Below, in pieces: positions 43,376 to 52,466 of a stretch of 64,000 nt of DNA. Source of the DNA: Bradyrhizobium sp. WBOS07 (GTDB lineage: Bacteria; Pseudomonadota; Alphaproteobacteria; Rhizobiales; Xanthobacteraceae); contig NZ_CP029008.1 of assembly GCF_024585165.1 (NCBI RefSeq), forward strand, positions 5,041,501 through 5,105,500. The letters run 5' to 3'. Each line of letters begins with the position of its first letter. The first letter of the stretch is position 1. Below the pieces are notes generated by a model. The model was not told the DNA's origin. It made no database searches and was given only the letters and a program-made list of their open reading frames with translations. The translations under genes and the position numbers were made by a program.

Positions 43376-44403
43376 TACCGCTCCGTCAGCTTCAGCTCGA
43401 TGCGGCGGTTGCGCTTGTAGGCTTCCTCGGTGTTGCCGGGATCGAGCGGCTGGAATTCGCCGAAGCCGGCCGCGACGAGCCGCTGCGCGGGCACGCCGAG
43501 CGAGACCAGATATTGCACCACCGAGATCGAGCGTGCCGCCGACAGGTCCCAGTTCGATTTGAAGTTCGCGCCGCTCACCGGCCGCACGTCGGTATGGCCG
43601 TCGACACGCAGCACCCAGGGGATCTCGCTTGGGATCTTCTTGTCGAGCTCGATCAGCGCGGTCGCTAGCGTGTCGAGCTCGGCGCGGCCCTCGGGCAGCA
43701 GCATCGCCTGTCCGGTGTCGAAGAACACTTCGGACTGGAACACGAACCGGTCGCCGACGATGCGAATGTCGGGCCGGTTGCCGAGGATGGCGCGCAGGCG
43801 GCCGAAGAATTCGGAGCGGTAGCGCGACAATTCCTGCACCCGCTGCGCCAGGGCGACGTTCAGGCGCGACCCCAGATCCGCAATGCGGTTCTGCGATTCC
43901 TTGTCGCGCTTCTCGCTCGCGTCGAGCGCCTCTTCCAGCGCCGCCAATTGCCGCCGGAGCGCGCTGATCTGCTGGTTCAGCACCTCGATCTGCGCCAGCG
44001 CCCGCGCCGAGACCGCCTTCTCCGAATCCAGCGCCTTGCCGAGCTCGGAGGTCTTGCCTTGCGCGTCGTTGCCGGCGGCCGCGAGGCCGTCATAGAGGCC
44101 CTTGATGCGGTCGCGCTCGCTCTCGGCCGAGGCGAGCCCGGCTTTCAACGACGAGACTTGGTCGTCGAGCGTGAGCTTGCCGAGCTTCTCCAGCGACAAT
44201 AGCTCGTTGAGCTGCGCGATCTTGGCGTTGAGCTGCTCCAGCGCCTTGTCCTTGCCGGTGACCTCCTGCGACAGGAAGAACTGCACCACCAGGAACACCG
44301 ACAGCAGGAATACGATCGACAGCACCAGCGTCGACAGCGCGTCGACGAAGCCGGGCCAGTAATTGAGGCCGCCTTCGCTGCGGCGGGCGCGGGCAAGAGC
44401 CAT
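43375..44403 (-). CDS. OmpA/MotB-like peptidoglycan-binding inner-membrane protein
   Basis: 342 residues. One membrane helix (about 22-45, after LNYWPGFVDALSTLVLS), a coiled coil of about 130 residues (60-190; EQLNAKIAQLNELLSLEKLG), then an OmpA-like domain: DTGQAMLLPEGRAELDTLAT, VDGHTDVRPV, AARSISVVQYLVSLGVPAQR and RNRRIEL. TM-coil-OmpA is the layout of MotB-like stator partners. The MotA/ExbB-like gene lies just upstream in the same direction. It is probably an ion-driven membrane pair anchored to peptidoglycan; its task is unknown. It is not a flagellar-cluster motB. Confidence 0.88.
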   Translation of the reverse strand: MALARARRSEGGLNYWPGFVDALSTLVLSIVFLLSVFLVVQFFLSQEVTGKDKALEQLNAKIAQLNELLSLEKLGKLTLDDQVSSLKAGLASAESERDRIKGLYDGLAAAGNDAQGKTSELGKALDSEKAVSARALAQIEVLNQQISALRRQLAALEEALDASEKRDKESQNRIADLGSRLNVALAQRVQELSRYRSEFFGRLRAILGNRPDIRIVGDRFVFQSEVFFDTGQAMLLPEGRAELDTLATALIELDKKIPSEIPWVLRVDGHTDVRPVSGANFKSNWDLSAARSISVVQYLVSLGVPAQRLVAAGFGEFQPLDPGNTEEAYKRNRRIELKLTER

Positions 44404-44418
44404 TTACGTCTCCACTTC

Positions 44419-44547
44419 CGTGTCCCGGACAAGCTGCAACGCGTCAGCGTTGCGGTGCAGAGCCGGGACCCATTCTGTAACGCTGAAGGTGCTGGGCCCC
44501 GGCTCAGCAACGCATCACTGCGTGCTGCGTCGCGTCCGGGGCACGAA
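44419..44547. repeat. Intergenic inverted-repeat element, family C copy 3
   Basis: Left arm CGTGTCCCGGACAAGCTGCA, inner arms GCCGGGACCCATTC and GGGCCCCGGCTCAG, right arm GTCCGGGGCACG. It sits between the MotA/ExbB-like gene and its OmpA-like partner, so it would be part of their shared transcript. Confidence 0.86.
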
Positions 44548-44562
44548 CCTTTCGTCCTGTCC

Positions 44563-45594
44563 TCAACTCTTCTCCGGCTGGCGCGCGAGGCGCTCCAGCA
44601 GGCGCCGGATCTCGCGGTTCTGCTCGCCCTGGCCGTCGGCCCATTCGCGGATCATCTGCTGCTCGGTGCGCATGTGCGAGACCAGCGCCTGAATCGCTTC
44701 GGCAAGGCTCGCCATCGCCGCCGTGGTGCCGCGGCTGCCACTGCCTTCCTCGAGCACGGAGCGCAAGCGTTCGACCGCGGCCTGCAGCTCGCCGCTGGCG
44801 ACCCCGCCGCCGCCGGAGGCGACCGCAACCTCGCCGCTGCCATATTCGCGCACGGTGGTGGCCAGCCAGTCCTCCAGGTCGGTGTAGAAGCGGTTCTGGG
44901 CCTGGCTCGATTGCAGGTCGAGGAAGCCGAGGACCAGCGAGCCGGCGAGGCCGAACAGGGAGCTCGAGAACGAGATGCCCATGCCGCCGAGGGGGGCGGC
45001 GAGGCCTTCCTTCAGCGTGTCGAACAGCGCCCCCGAATCGCTCCCGACCTTGAGCCCGTCGATCACCTTGCCAACCGAGCCGACCGTCTCGATCAGGCCC
45101 CAGAAGGTGCCGAGCAGGCCGAGGAAGACCAGAAGGCCGGTCATGTAGCGCGAGATGTCGCGGGCTTCATCCAGGCGGGTCGCGATCGAATCGAGCAGGT
45201 GCCGCATGGTGGTCTGGGTGATGGTCATCCGCCCGGAGCGCTCGCCGCCGAGGATCGCCGCCATCGGCGCCAGCAGCTTCGGGTGCCGGGCCGGCGCCAG
45301 GCCGGGATCGGCGATGCGGAAATTGTTGACCCAGGAGACCTCGGGGTAGAGCCGGATGACCTGGCGGAACGCCAGGATGATGCCGATGAACAGCACCCCG
45401 CCGATCAGGGCATTGAGGCCGGGATTGGCGAAGAAGGCCTGGATGATCTGCTTGTAGAGCACGACGCCGACCAGCGTGCACAGCACCAGGAAGACCAGCA
45501 TCCGCACCAGGAAGACGCTGGGCGAGGACAGTTTGGTGTACTCGATATCCATGGTGGAGCGGGACGAAGTGCCTGACGGCATGGCCATTATCAT
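44563..45594 (-). CDS. MotA/TolQ/ExbB proton-channel family protein
   Basis: 343 residues. Helices at about 30-52, 62-80, 150-172 and 205-230. The central RYMTGLLVFLGLLGTFWGLI and FSSSLFGLAGSLVLGFLDLQ match the channel-forming helices of the MotA/TolQ/ExbB fold. The C-terminus is helical and charged. Family proteins conduct protons to drive a MotB/TolR/ExbD partner. The OmpA-like protein encoded 160 bases downstream is the likely partner. Start uncertain: Met codons at 45594, 45585 and 45552 are all possible. Confidence 0.86.
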   Translation of the reverse strand: MIMAMPSGTSSRSTMDIEYTKLSSPSVFLVRMLVFLVLCTLVGVVLYKQIIQAFFANPGLNALIGGVLFIGIILAFRQVIRLYPEVSWVNNFRIADPGLAPARHPKLLAPMAAILGGERSGRMTITQTTMRHLLDSIATRLDEARDISRYMTGLLVFLGLLGTFWGLIETVGSVGKVIDGLKVGSDSGALFDTLKEGLAAPLGGMGISFSSSLFGLAGSLVLGFLDLQSSQAQNRFYTDLEDWLATTVREYGSGEVAVASGGGGVASGELQAAVERLRSVLEEGSGSRGTTAAMASLAEAIQALVSHMRTEQQMIREWADGQGEQNREIRRLLERLARQPEKS

Positions 45595-45749
45595 CCATTA
45601 CGAAGCTTGCTTGCGGGGCGCACTATGGCACAGCGCCGGCCCAAAAAAAGCGCCGGATACGCCGATTTCGGGGACGGCTCGGGGAACCCGCGCCGGAAGC
45701 GGCGCTTTGATAGCCAGGTATCTGCAGAAGTTCGCTATTCGGGGGGCGC

Positions 45750-46769
45750 ATGAGCGTCGTTTCCGCGATCATCGGGACTGCCGAACGCGTGCCGCTGCCG
45801 GACGTCGTGGTCCGCGCCGCGATCCAGCGCCTGTGCTCCCGCACCGCAACGCGCCTCGCCGGCCATGATGCGGCCACTGACGCCGCCTTCGCCGGTCGGA
45901 TGATGCTGCGGCCGATCGCCGAGGGTGCCGCGGCCGGGCGCGACGAGGTGCCCGCGGCGTTCTTCGCGGACGTGCTCGGCCCGAGCCGCAAATATTCCTG
46001 CTGTTTCTACAAGACCGACGCGACCACCTTGCAGGAGGCGGAGGAGGAGGCGCTGCGCCAGACCGTCGAGCATGCCGGCCTTGCCGATGGCCAGACCATC
46101 CTCGAGCTCGGCTGCGGCTGGGGCTCGCTGTCGCTGTGGATGGCGCGGCAATTTCCGCACGCCAAGGTGACGGCGGTGTCGACCTCGCAGGCGGAGCGCG
46201 CCCATGTCGAGGAGCAGGCGCGGCAGCGCGGCCTGCTGAACCTGCGCGTGGTCACCGCGGACATGAACGTGTTCGCGCCCGACGGCCAGTTCGACCGCAT
46301 CGTCTCGGTCGAGATGTTCGAGCAGATGATGAACTGGCGCAAGCTGATGACTCGTCTGCGGTCATGGCTCGCCCCCGAGGGGCGGTTCTTCATGCAAATC
46401 GTCACCCATCGCTCGGGCTCGCAGCTGTTCGACCGGCTCGATCGTGACGAAGGGATTGCGCAGCATGTCTTCACGGGCGGGCTGATGCCAAGCCATCACC
46501 TCGTCAGGCAGTTCGACGACATCTTCACGGTGGAGAAGGAATGGTGCTGGAGCGGCACGCATTATCAGCGCACCGCGAACGACTGGCTCGCCAATTTCGA
46601 CGCGCATCGCGACGCGATCGAGGCGTCGTTGCGCAAGGTCTATGGCGAGGAGACCATACTCTGGCTGCGGCGCTGGCGCTGGTTCCTGCTCGCGACGTCG
46701 GGCCTGTTCGGCTACGCCGATGGAACCGAGTGGGGCGTTAGCCAATACCGGATGAAAGCCGCCGGGTAA
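45750..46769 (+). CDS. CFAS-family SAM-dependent methyltransferase, coclaurine N-methyltransferase-like
   Basis: 339 residues. SAM site ILELGCGWGSLSLWMA (about 114-130), preceded by KYSCCFYKTDATTLQEAEE and followed by VSVEMFEQM. The C-terminal blocks YQRTANDWLANFDAHRD and FGYADGTEWGVSQYRMK resemble plant coclaurine N-methyltransferase more than E. coli Cfa. It lacks the N-terminal domain of Cfa (339 versus 382 residues). Substrate may be a lipid or an amine. It stands alone between a MotA-like gene and an efflux pump. Confidence 0.85.
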   Translation: MSVVSAIIGTAERVPLPDVVVRAAIQRLCSRTATRLAGHDAATDAAFAGRMMLRPIAEGAAAGRDEVPAAFFADVLGPSRKYSCCFYKTDATTLQEAEEEALRQTVEHAGLADGQTILELGCGWGSLSLWMARQFPHAKVTAVSTSQAERAHVEEQARQRGLLNLRVVTADMNVFAPDGQFDRIVSVEMFEQMMNWRKLMTRLRSWLAPEGRFFMQIVTHRSGSQLFDRLDRDEGIAQHVFTGGLMPSHHLVRQFDDIFTVEKEWCWSGTHYQRTANDWLANFDAHRDAIEASLRKVYGEETILWLRRWRWFLLATSGLFGYADGTEWGVSQYRMKAAG

Positions 46770-47001
46770 TTGCGCCGTTCCGTCGCAGCACGCGCTGATG
46801 GGCTACGATTCACAATCAGGTGACACGTAAAAAGCCTTCTTAAATCAATATCTTGCGCTGTGTGACAATGAGCCGCCCGCTCTGTGCGTTGCATCGCAGC
46901 AGGGGCCTTCTATTTTGTCGACATCACCCGCACGCGAAACGGTCCAGAACGGGCTCCGCGCGGAAGTGACCAGTTTCAACAATATCGGGGCACCCCACTT
47001 C

Positions 47002-48195
47002 ATGTCAGGACTTCGTGCGCGATCGGCATGCGTTGCAATGATGCTCGCGGCCTTAGCGCCGCTGTTGGGCGCTTGCGAGGAATCCAGCTCGGCCGTCTCC
47101 ACCGCTCCGTCGACCCACCCTGATGTCAGCGTCGTCATCGTCAAGCCGCAGCCGCGCGCCGTGGTCCGCGAGCTGCCGGGCCGCATCGCGCCGACACGTG
47201 TCTCCGACGTGCGGCCGCGCGTGTCCGGCATCGTGGTCGAGCGCCTGTTCCGCCAGGGCAGCGAGGTCAAGGCGGGCGATGCGCTCTACCGCATCGATCC
47301 GCGTCCGTTCGAGGTCGAGGTGATGGCCAACGAAGCTGCGCTTGCCAAGGCCGAGGCCGCGTTGATGCAGGCGAAGCAGCAGGCGCACCGTATCGCCACC
47401 CTCACCAAGGATCGCGCCGCGCCGGAAGCCGAGAACGAGAAGGCGATTGCGGCTGAACGGCAGGCCCATGCCGAGGTCGAAGGCCGCAAGGCCGACCTCG
47501 CACGGGCCAAACTCAATCTCGACTACGCGACCGTGCGCGCGCCGATCGACGGCGTGGTCGGAGCGGCCCTCGTCAGCGAGGGCGCCCTCGCGGTGCAGAA
47601 CGAGACCAATCTCGCCACCATCCAGCAGCTCGACCCGATCTATGCCGACTTCACCCAGTCGGTGAACGAACTCAACCAGCTTCGCCGCGCCTTCGAAACC
47701 GGTGATCTCGAGCGTATTGCGTCCGACACCGCCAAGGTCCGCCTCGTGCTCGACGACAACACCATCTATTCGCTCGAGGGCAAGCTGCTGTTCTCCGACG
47801 CCAAGGTCGACGCCCACACCGGGCAGGTGACGTTGCGCGGCGAGTTCCGCAATCCTAAGCGCGAATTGCTGCCGGGCATGTACGTCCGGGTCCGCATCGA
47901 CCAGGGTCTCGATTCCGATGCGATCGCGGTGCCGCAGCAGGCGGTCCAGCGCAACGGCGGCGGCGGCAGCGAGGTGTTCGTCGTCAAGGACGACAACCAC
48001 ATCGCGGTGCAGGCGGTGCGCACCGGATCGGTGCAGGACGGACTCTGGTTTGTCACCGAAGGCCTGAAGGCCGGCGACAAGGTCGTGGTCGAAGGGTTCC
48101 AGAAGTTCGCGGCCGGCGACAAGGTCAAGCCGCAATCCTGGTCGGAAGCGGACGCGACCGCGGACAATCGGCACGCCCAGCAGCTCACGCGGTAG
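47002..48195 (+). CDS. RND efflux periplasmic adaptor (membrane-fusion lipoprotein)
   Basis: 397 residues from MSGLRARSACVAMMLAALAP; LLGAC at the end of the signal is a lipobox. Mature protein has the lipoyl/hairpin/beta-barrel layout of AcrA: LPGRIAPTRVSDVRPRVSGI, GDALYRIDPRPFEVEVMANE, a coiled-coil hairpin (about 100-170), YATVRAPIDGVVG and PGMYVRVRIDQG. It links the inner-membrane pump to an outer-membrane channel. It is followed six bases later by the pump gene. No regulator or TolC gene is adjacent. The 230 bases upstream hold no gene; I see no clear operator. Confidence 0.94.
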   Translation: MSGLRARSACVAMMLAALAPLLGACEESSSAVSTAPSTHPDVSVVIVKPQPRAVVRELPGRIAPTRVSDVRPRVSGIVVERLFRQGSEVKAGDALYRIDPRPFEVEVMANEAALAKAEAALMQAKQQAHRIATLTKDRAAPEAENEKAIAAERQAHAEVEGRKADLARAKLNLDYATVRAPIDGVVGAALVSEGALAVQNETNLATIQQLDPIYADFTQSVNELNQLRRAFETGDLERIASDTAKVRLVLDDNTIYSLEGKLLFSDAKVDAHTGQVTLRGEFRNPKRELLPGMYVRVRIDQGLDSDAIAVPQQAVQRNGGGGSEVFVVKDDNHIAVQAVRTGSVQDGLWFVTEGLKAGDKVVVEGFQKFAAGDKVKPQSWSEADATADNRHAQQLTR

Positions 48196-48201
48196 CGCGC
48201 T

Positions 48202-51200
48202 ATGGCGAGTTTCTTCATCGACAGGCCCATCTTCGCCTGGGTGGTCGCGCTATTCATCTGCTTGATCGGTGCGATCGCCGTGCCGCTGCTGCCGATCGCG
48301 CAATATCCGATCATCGCGCCGCCCTCGATCTCCGTCTCGACCAGCTATCCCGGCGCCTCGCCTGAGAACCTCTACAACAGCGTCACGCGGCTGATCGAGG
48401 AGGAGCTCAACGGCGCCGCCAACATCCTCAATTTCGAATCGACCAGCGATTCGCTCGGCCAGGTCGAGATCATCGCCAACTTCCAGCCGGGCACCGATAC
48501 CAGCGCCGCCTCGGTCGAGGTGCAGAACCGCATCAAGCGCGTCGAGGCGCGCCTGCCGCGCGCGGTGATGCAGCAGGGCATCCTGATCGAGGAAGCCTCC
48601 AGCGCAGTGCTCCAGATCATCACGCTGAACTCGACCGACGGCAGCCTCGACGAGGTCGGACTCGGCGACTTCATGATCCGCAACGTGCTGGGCGAGATCC
48701 GCCGCATTCCCGGCGTCGGCCGCGCCACGCTGTACTCCACCGAGCGAAGTCTGCGCGTCTGGGTCGATCCGGCCAAGCTGGTCGGCTACGGGCTCACCGC
48801 CGACGACGTCAACAAGGCCATTGCCGCGCAGAATGCGCAGGTCGCCTCGGGCAGCATCGGCGCCGAGCCCTCGACCTCGAACCAGCGCACCTCCGCGCTG
48901 GTGCTGGTCAAGGGCCAGCTCTCCTCGCCGGACGAGTTCGGCACCATCATCCTGCGCGCCAATGCCGACGGCTCGACCGTGCGCCTGCGCGACGTCGCGC
49001 GCGTCGAGGTCGGCGGTCTCAGCTATCAGTTCAACACCCGCCTCGACGGCAAGCCGACCGCCGGCCTGTCCGTGCTGATGTCGCCGACCGGCAATGCGCT
49101 GGCGACCGCGAGTGCGGTCGAAGCCAAGATGAAGGAGCTGTCGCGCTTCTTCCCGGCCAATATCACCTACGAGATCCCCTACAACATCACGCCCGTGGTC
49201 GAAGCCTCGATCAAGAAGGTTTTGACGACGCTGGTCGAGGCCGTGGTGCTGGTGTTCGTCGTGATGTTCCTGTTCCTCCAGAACATCCGCTACACCATCA
49301 TTCCGACCATCGTGGTGCCGGTGGCGCTGCTCGGCGCCTGTTCCGCGCTGCTGCTCGCCGGCTATTCCATCAACATGCTCTCGATGTTCGCCATGGTGCT
49401 CGCGGTCGGCATCCTCGTCGACGACGCCATCGTCGTGGTCGAGAACGTCGAGCGCATCATGGCCGAGGAAGGCCTGCCGCCGAAGGAAGCGACGCGCAAG
49501 GCCATGTCGCAGATCACCGGCGCCATCATCGGCATCACGCTGGTGCTGATGGCAGTGTTCGTGCCGATGGCGTTCTTCCCGGGCTCGGTCGGCATCATCT
49601 ACCGCCAGTTCTCCGTCACCATGGTCGCGGCGATCGGCTTCTCCGCGTTCCTGGCGCTGTCGCTGACGCCGGCGCTTTGCGCGACGCTGCTCAAGCCGAT
49701 CGCCAAGGGGCACGGCCATTCGACCAACTTCGTGTTCAGCCGGTTCAACCACATGCTGGAGGCCGCGCGATTCCGCTACGGGCGCACCGTCGGCTTTTCG
49801 CTGAAGCGCACCGGCCGGCTGATGCTGGTCTATGCCGCGCTGCTGGTTGGTCTGTCCTGGGCCTTCATCAATCTGCCCGGCGGCTTCCTGCCCGTCGACG
49901 ACCAGGGCTTCATCACCACCGACGTGCAGACGCCGTCGGATTCGTCCTATGCCCGCACCGAGGCCGTGATCGAGAAGGTCGAGAAATATCTGGCCGCGCG
50001 GCCGGGCGTCGACAACGTCACCTTCCTCACCGGCTTCAGCTTCTCCGGCCAGGGCATGAATACCGCGCAGGCCTTCATCACCTTGAAGGACTGGTCGGAA
50101 CGCGGCCCGAAGGATTCCGCCGCCGCGATCGTCAACGACGTCAATCGCGACCTCGGCTCGTCGATCCGCGATGCGAAGATCTCGGCGCTGCAGCCGCCGC
50201 CGATCGACAATCTCGGCAACTCCTCCGGTTTCTCGTTCCGTCTCCAGGACCGCGGCCAGAAGGGCTATCCGGCCCTAATGCGCGCGGCCGACCAGCTGAT
50301 CGCGGCGGCCAATGCGAGCCCGGTGCTCCAGAAGGTCTATATCGAAGGCCTGCCCGAGGCAGGCGTGGTCAATCTCATGATCGACCGCGAGAAGGCCGGC
50401 GCGTTCGGCGTCACCTTCGAGGACATCAACAACACGATCTCGACCAATCTCGGCTCGAACTACATCAACGACTTCCCGAACCGCGGCCGCATGCAGCGCG
50501 TCGTGGTGCAGGCGGACGCCCGCGACCGCATGCGGACCGAGGACATCCTCAACTACAACGTCAAGAACAGCCGCGGCCAGCTGGTGCCGTTCTCGTCCTT
50601 CGCCACGGTCGAATGGGCGCGTGGGCCGACGCAGATCGCCGGCTTCAACTATTATCCGGCGGTGCGCATCTCCGGCGAAGCCAAGCCCGGCTTCACCTCG
50701 GGCGACGCCATCGCCGAGATGGAGCAGCTTGCCGACAGATTGCCGCGCGGCTTCGGCTATGAATGGACCGGGCAGTCGCTGCAGGAGAAGCTGTCCGGCT
50801 CGCAGGCGCCTTTCCTGCTGGCGCTGTCGGTGTTCGTGGTGTTCCTGTGTCTCGCCGCGCTCTACGAGAGCTGGACCATTCCGCTCGCGGTGCTGCTGAC
50901 CGTGCCGCTCGGCATCGTCGGCGCCGTGACCGCGGCGATGCTGCGCGGCCTGCCCAACGACGTCTATTTCACCGTCGGCCTGATCACCATCATCGGCCTT
51001 GCCGCCAAGGACGCGATCCTGATCATCGAGTTCGCCAAGGATCTGCGGAAAGAAGGCAAGCCGCTGGTGGAAGCCACCATCGAAGCCTGCCGCCTCCGCT
51101 TCCGCCCGATCCTGATGACCGGCCTCGCCTTCATCTGCGGCGTGCTGCCGATGGCGATCGCCCACGGCGCCGGCGGCGCCAGCCAGCAGGCGCTCGGCTC

Positions 51201-51363
51201 GGTCGTGATGGGCGGCATGATCGCGGTGGTGATCCTGGCGCTGTTGATGGTGCCGGTGTTCTTCGTCTCGGTGCAGCGCGTGCTGGGCGGGGACCGGGAA
51301 CCGACGGCGGCGCGGGAGCGCGAGCACCACGGTCCGCCGGCGCGGGCGCGCACGAGCCATTGA
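48202..51363 (+). CDS. RND multidrug efflux permease (AcrB/HAE1 type)
   Basis: 1053 residues, the usual length for AcrB-like pumps. It starts MASFFIDRPIFAWVVALFIC. The proton-relay Asp pair is in GILVDDAIVVVENVERIM (TM4). Other landmarks: LPIAQYPIIAPP, FPGSVGIIYRQFSVTM, PVDDQGFITTDVQ, and a second TM block LVEATIEACRLRFRPILMTG (TM10 region). It exports hydrophobic compounds from the inner membrane or periplasm using the proton gradient, working with the adaptor encoded just upstream. Inducers and substrates are not evident. Confidence 0.97.
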   Translation: MASFFIDRPIFAWVVALFICLIGAIAVPLLPIAQYPIIAPPSISVSTSYPGASPENLYNSVTRLIEEELNGAANILNFESTSDSLGQVEIIANFQPGTDTSAASVEVQNRIKRVEARLPRAVMQQGILIEEASSAVLQIITLNSTDGSLDEVGLGDFMIRNVLGEIRRIPGVGRATLYSTERSLRVWVDPAKLVGYGLTADDVNKAIAAQNAQVASGSIGAEPSTSNQRTSALVLVKGQLSSPDEFGTIILRANADGSTVRLRDVARVEVGGLSYQFNTRLDGKPTAGLSVLMSPTGNALATASAVEAKMKELSRFFPANITYEIPYNITPVVEASIKKVLTTLVEAVVLVFVVMFLFLQNIRYTIIPTIVVPVALLGACSALLLAGYSINMLSMFAMVLAVGILVDDAIVVVENVERIMAEEGLPPKEATRKAMSQITGAIIGITLVLMAVFVPMAFFPGSVGIIYRQFSVTMVAAIGFSAFLALSLTPALCATLLKPIAKGHGHSTNFVFSRFNHMLEAARFRYGRTVGFSLKRTGRLMLVYAALLVGLSWAFINLPGGFLPVDDQGFITTDVQTPSDSSYARTEAVIEKVEKYLAARPGVDNVTFLTGFSFSGQGMNTAQAFITLKDWSERGPKDSAAAIVNDVNRDLGSSIRDAKISALQPPPIDNLGNSSGFSFRLQDRGQKGYPALMRAADQLIAAANASPVLQKVYIEGLPEAGVVNLMIDREKAGAFGVTFEDINNTISTNLGSNYINDFPNRGRMQRVVVQADARDRMRTEDILNYNVKNSRGQLVPFSSFATVEWARGPTQIAGFNYYPAVRISGEAKPGFTSGDAIAEMEQLADRLPRGFGYEWTGQSLQEKLSGSQAPFLLALSVFVVFLCLAALYESWTIPLAVLLTVPLGIVGAVTAAMLRGLPNDVYFTVGLITIIGLAAKDAILIIEFAKDLRKEGKPLVEATIEACRLRFRPILMTGLAFICGVLPMAIAHGAGGASQQALGSVVMGGMIAVVILALLMVPVFFVSVQRVLGGDREPTAAREREHHGPPARARTSH

Positions 51364-51374
51364 GGCGTTCTTCC

Positions 51375-51507
51375 GTCATTCCTGGACGCGCGTAGCGCGC
51401 GCCGCGCGAGCTACGATGCGCAATTGCGCATCTGGGAATCCATCGGGCTACAATGATGCGGCTGAATGGATTCCGGGCCCGCGCCAAGCGGCGCGCCCCG
51501 GAATGAC
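51375..51507. repeat. Intergenic inverted-repeat element, family B copy 3
   Basis: Starts GTCATTCCTGGACGCGCGTA and ends GCGCGCCCCGGAATGAC, with GGGAATCCAT / ATGGATTCCGGGC arms. Contains the 18-bp palindrome GATGCGCAATTGCGCATC at 51415-51432. Confidence 0.87.
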
Positions 51508-51535
51508 AGCTGAATGTGAAGCGCGGGCTTCCGCC

Positions 51536-52327
51536 TTACGCCGCCTTCCGCAAGATCTTCACCAATTCGCCGTGCACGAACTCGTTGCCGCACACGACGT
51601 CCCCGGTCACCAGCGCATCGCCCGGCGTGCTGATGTCGCTGACCGTCCCGCCGGCTTCGCGCACCATCAGCATGCCGGCGGCGATGTCCCAGGATTGCAG
51701 ATTGCGCTCCCAATAGCCGTCGAGGCGGCCGGCGGCGACGAAGGCGAGGTCGAGCGAGGCGGCGCCGAAGCGGCGTAGCCCTGCGACGCGGTCCTGGATC
51801 GCCGTCATCTCGCGGCGGAATTCCTCGTGATCGCCGCGGCCGATATGGGGCAGGCCGCAGGCCACCACGCATTCGTTGAGCTGGCGGCGGCCGGCCACCC
51901 GCAGGCGCTGGTCGTTGAGGAAGGCGCCCTTGCCACGCTCGGCGATGTAGAGCTCGTCATTGGCGGGGTTGTAGATCACGCCCGCGATGATGGTGCCCTC
52001 GCGCGACAGCCCGATCGAGATCGCAAATTGCGGGATGCCGTGCAGGAAGTTGGTGGTGCCGTCGAGCGGATCGACGATCCAGGTATGGCTCTTGTCGCTG
52101 CCTTCCCGCGTGCCGCCTTCCTCGCCGATGAAGCCGTAGCCGGGGCGGGCCTTGGCGAGGTCCTGGTACAGCATCTCCTCGGCGCGCTTGTCGGCAAGCG
52201 AGACGAAATTCGCCGGCCCCTTCAGCGAGACCTGGAGATGCTCGATCTCGCCGAGATCGCGCTTGAGGCTGCGGCCGGCACGGCGCGCAGCCTTGACCAT
52301 GACGTTGATAGTGGCGGAATACAGCAT
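51536..52327 (-). CDS. suhB: Inositol-1-monophosphatase family protein (SuhB)
   Basis: 263 residues. Metal-binding blocks are EEGG (about 70), WIVDPLDGTTNFLHGIPQFA (DPLDGT, Asp pair) and SWDIAAGMLMVREAGG (WD). These mark the lithium-sensitive Mg-dependent phosphatase family; SuhB hydrolyses inositol phosphates and in enterobacteria also joins rRNA antitermination complexes. It is the last of the leftward genes running from tkt, but 129 bases separate it from the Sel1 gene. Confidence 0.93.
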   Translation of the reverse strand: MLYSATINVMVKAARRAGRSLKRDLGEIEHLQVSLKGPANFVSLADKRAEEMLYQDLAKARPGYGFIGEEGGTREGSDKSHTWIVDPLDGTTNFLHGIPQFAISIGLSREGTIIAGVIYNPANDELYIAERGKGAFLNDQRLRVAGRRQLNECVVACGLPHIGRGDHEEFRREMTAIQDRVAGLRRFGAASLDLAFVAAGRLDGYWERNLQSWDIAAGMLMVREAGGTVSDISTPGDALVTGDVVCGNEFVHGELVKILRKAA

Positions 52328-52409
52328 GAGCTTTCGGTCTTGATCGGGGGAGAAGGGCGGGACATCGCGCCTGTTTGACGCCTTGGGTGCCCTGCAGGGG
52401 CGCTGGCGT

Positions 52410-52466
52410 CAAGTCATTGGATCAGGTCATTTGGGGTCGGGTTATTTGGGGTCAAGTCATTTGTTG
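52410..52466. repeat. Short degenerate tandem repeat
   Basis: Four imperfect units of roughly 14 bases built on TCATTTGGGGTC (AAGTCATTGGATCAGG, TCATTTGGGGTCGGG, TTATTTGGGGTCAAG, TCATTTG). It straddles the stop codon of the Sel1-repeat gene. No function seen. Confidence 0.7.

Noticed and set aside
42929..45594. Possible Zorya-type anti-phage system (MotA-like plus OmpA/MotB-like proteins)
   Set aside because: No ZorC, ZorD helicase/nuclease or ZorE is nearby; the flanking genes are a GNAT and a methyltransferase, and the area looks like core genome.
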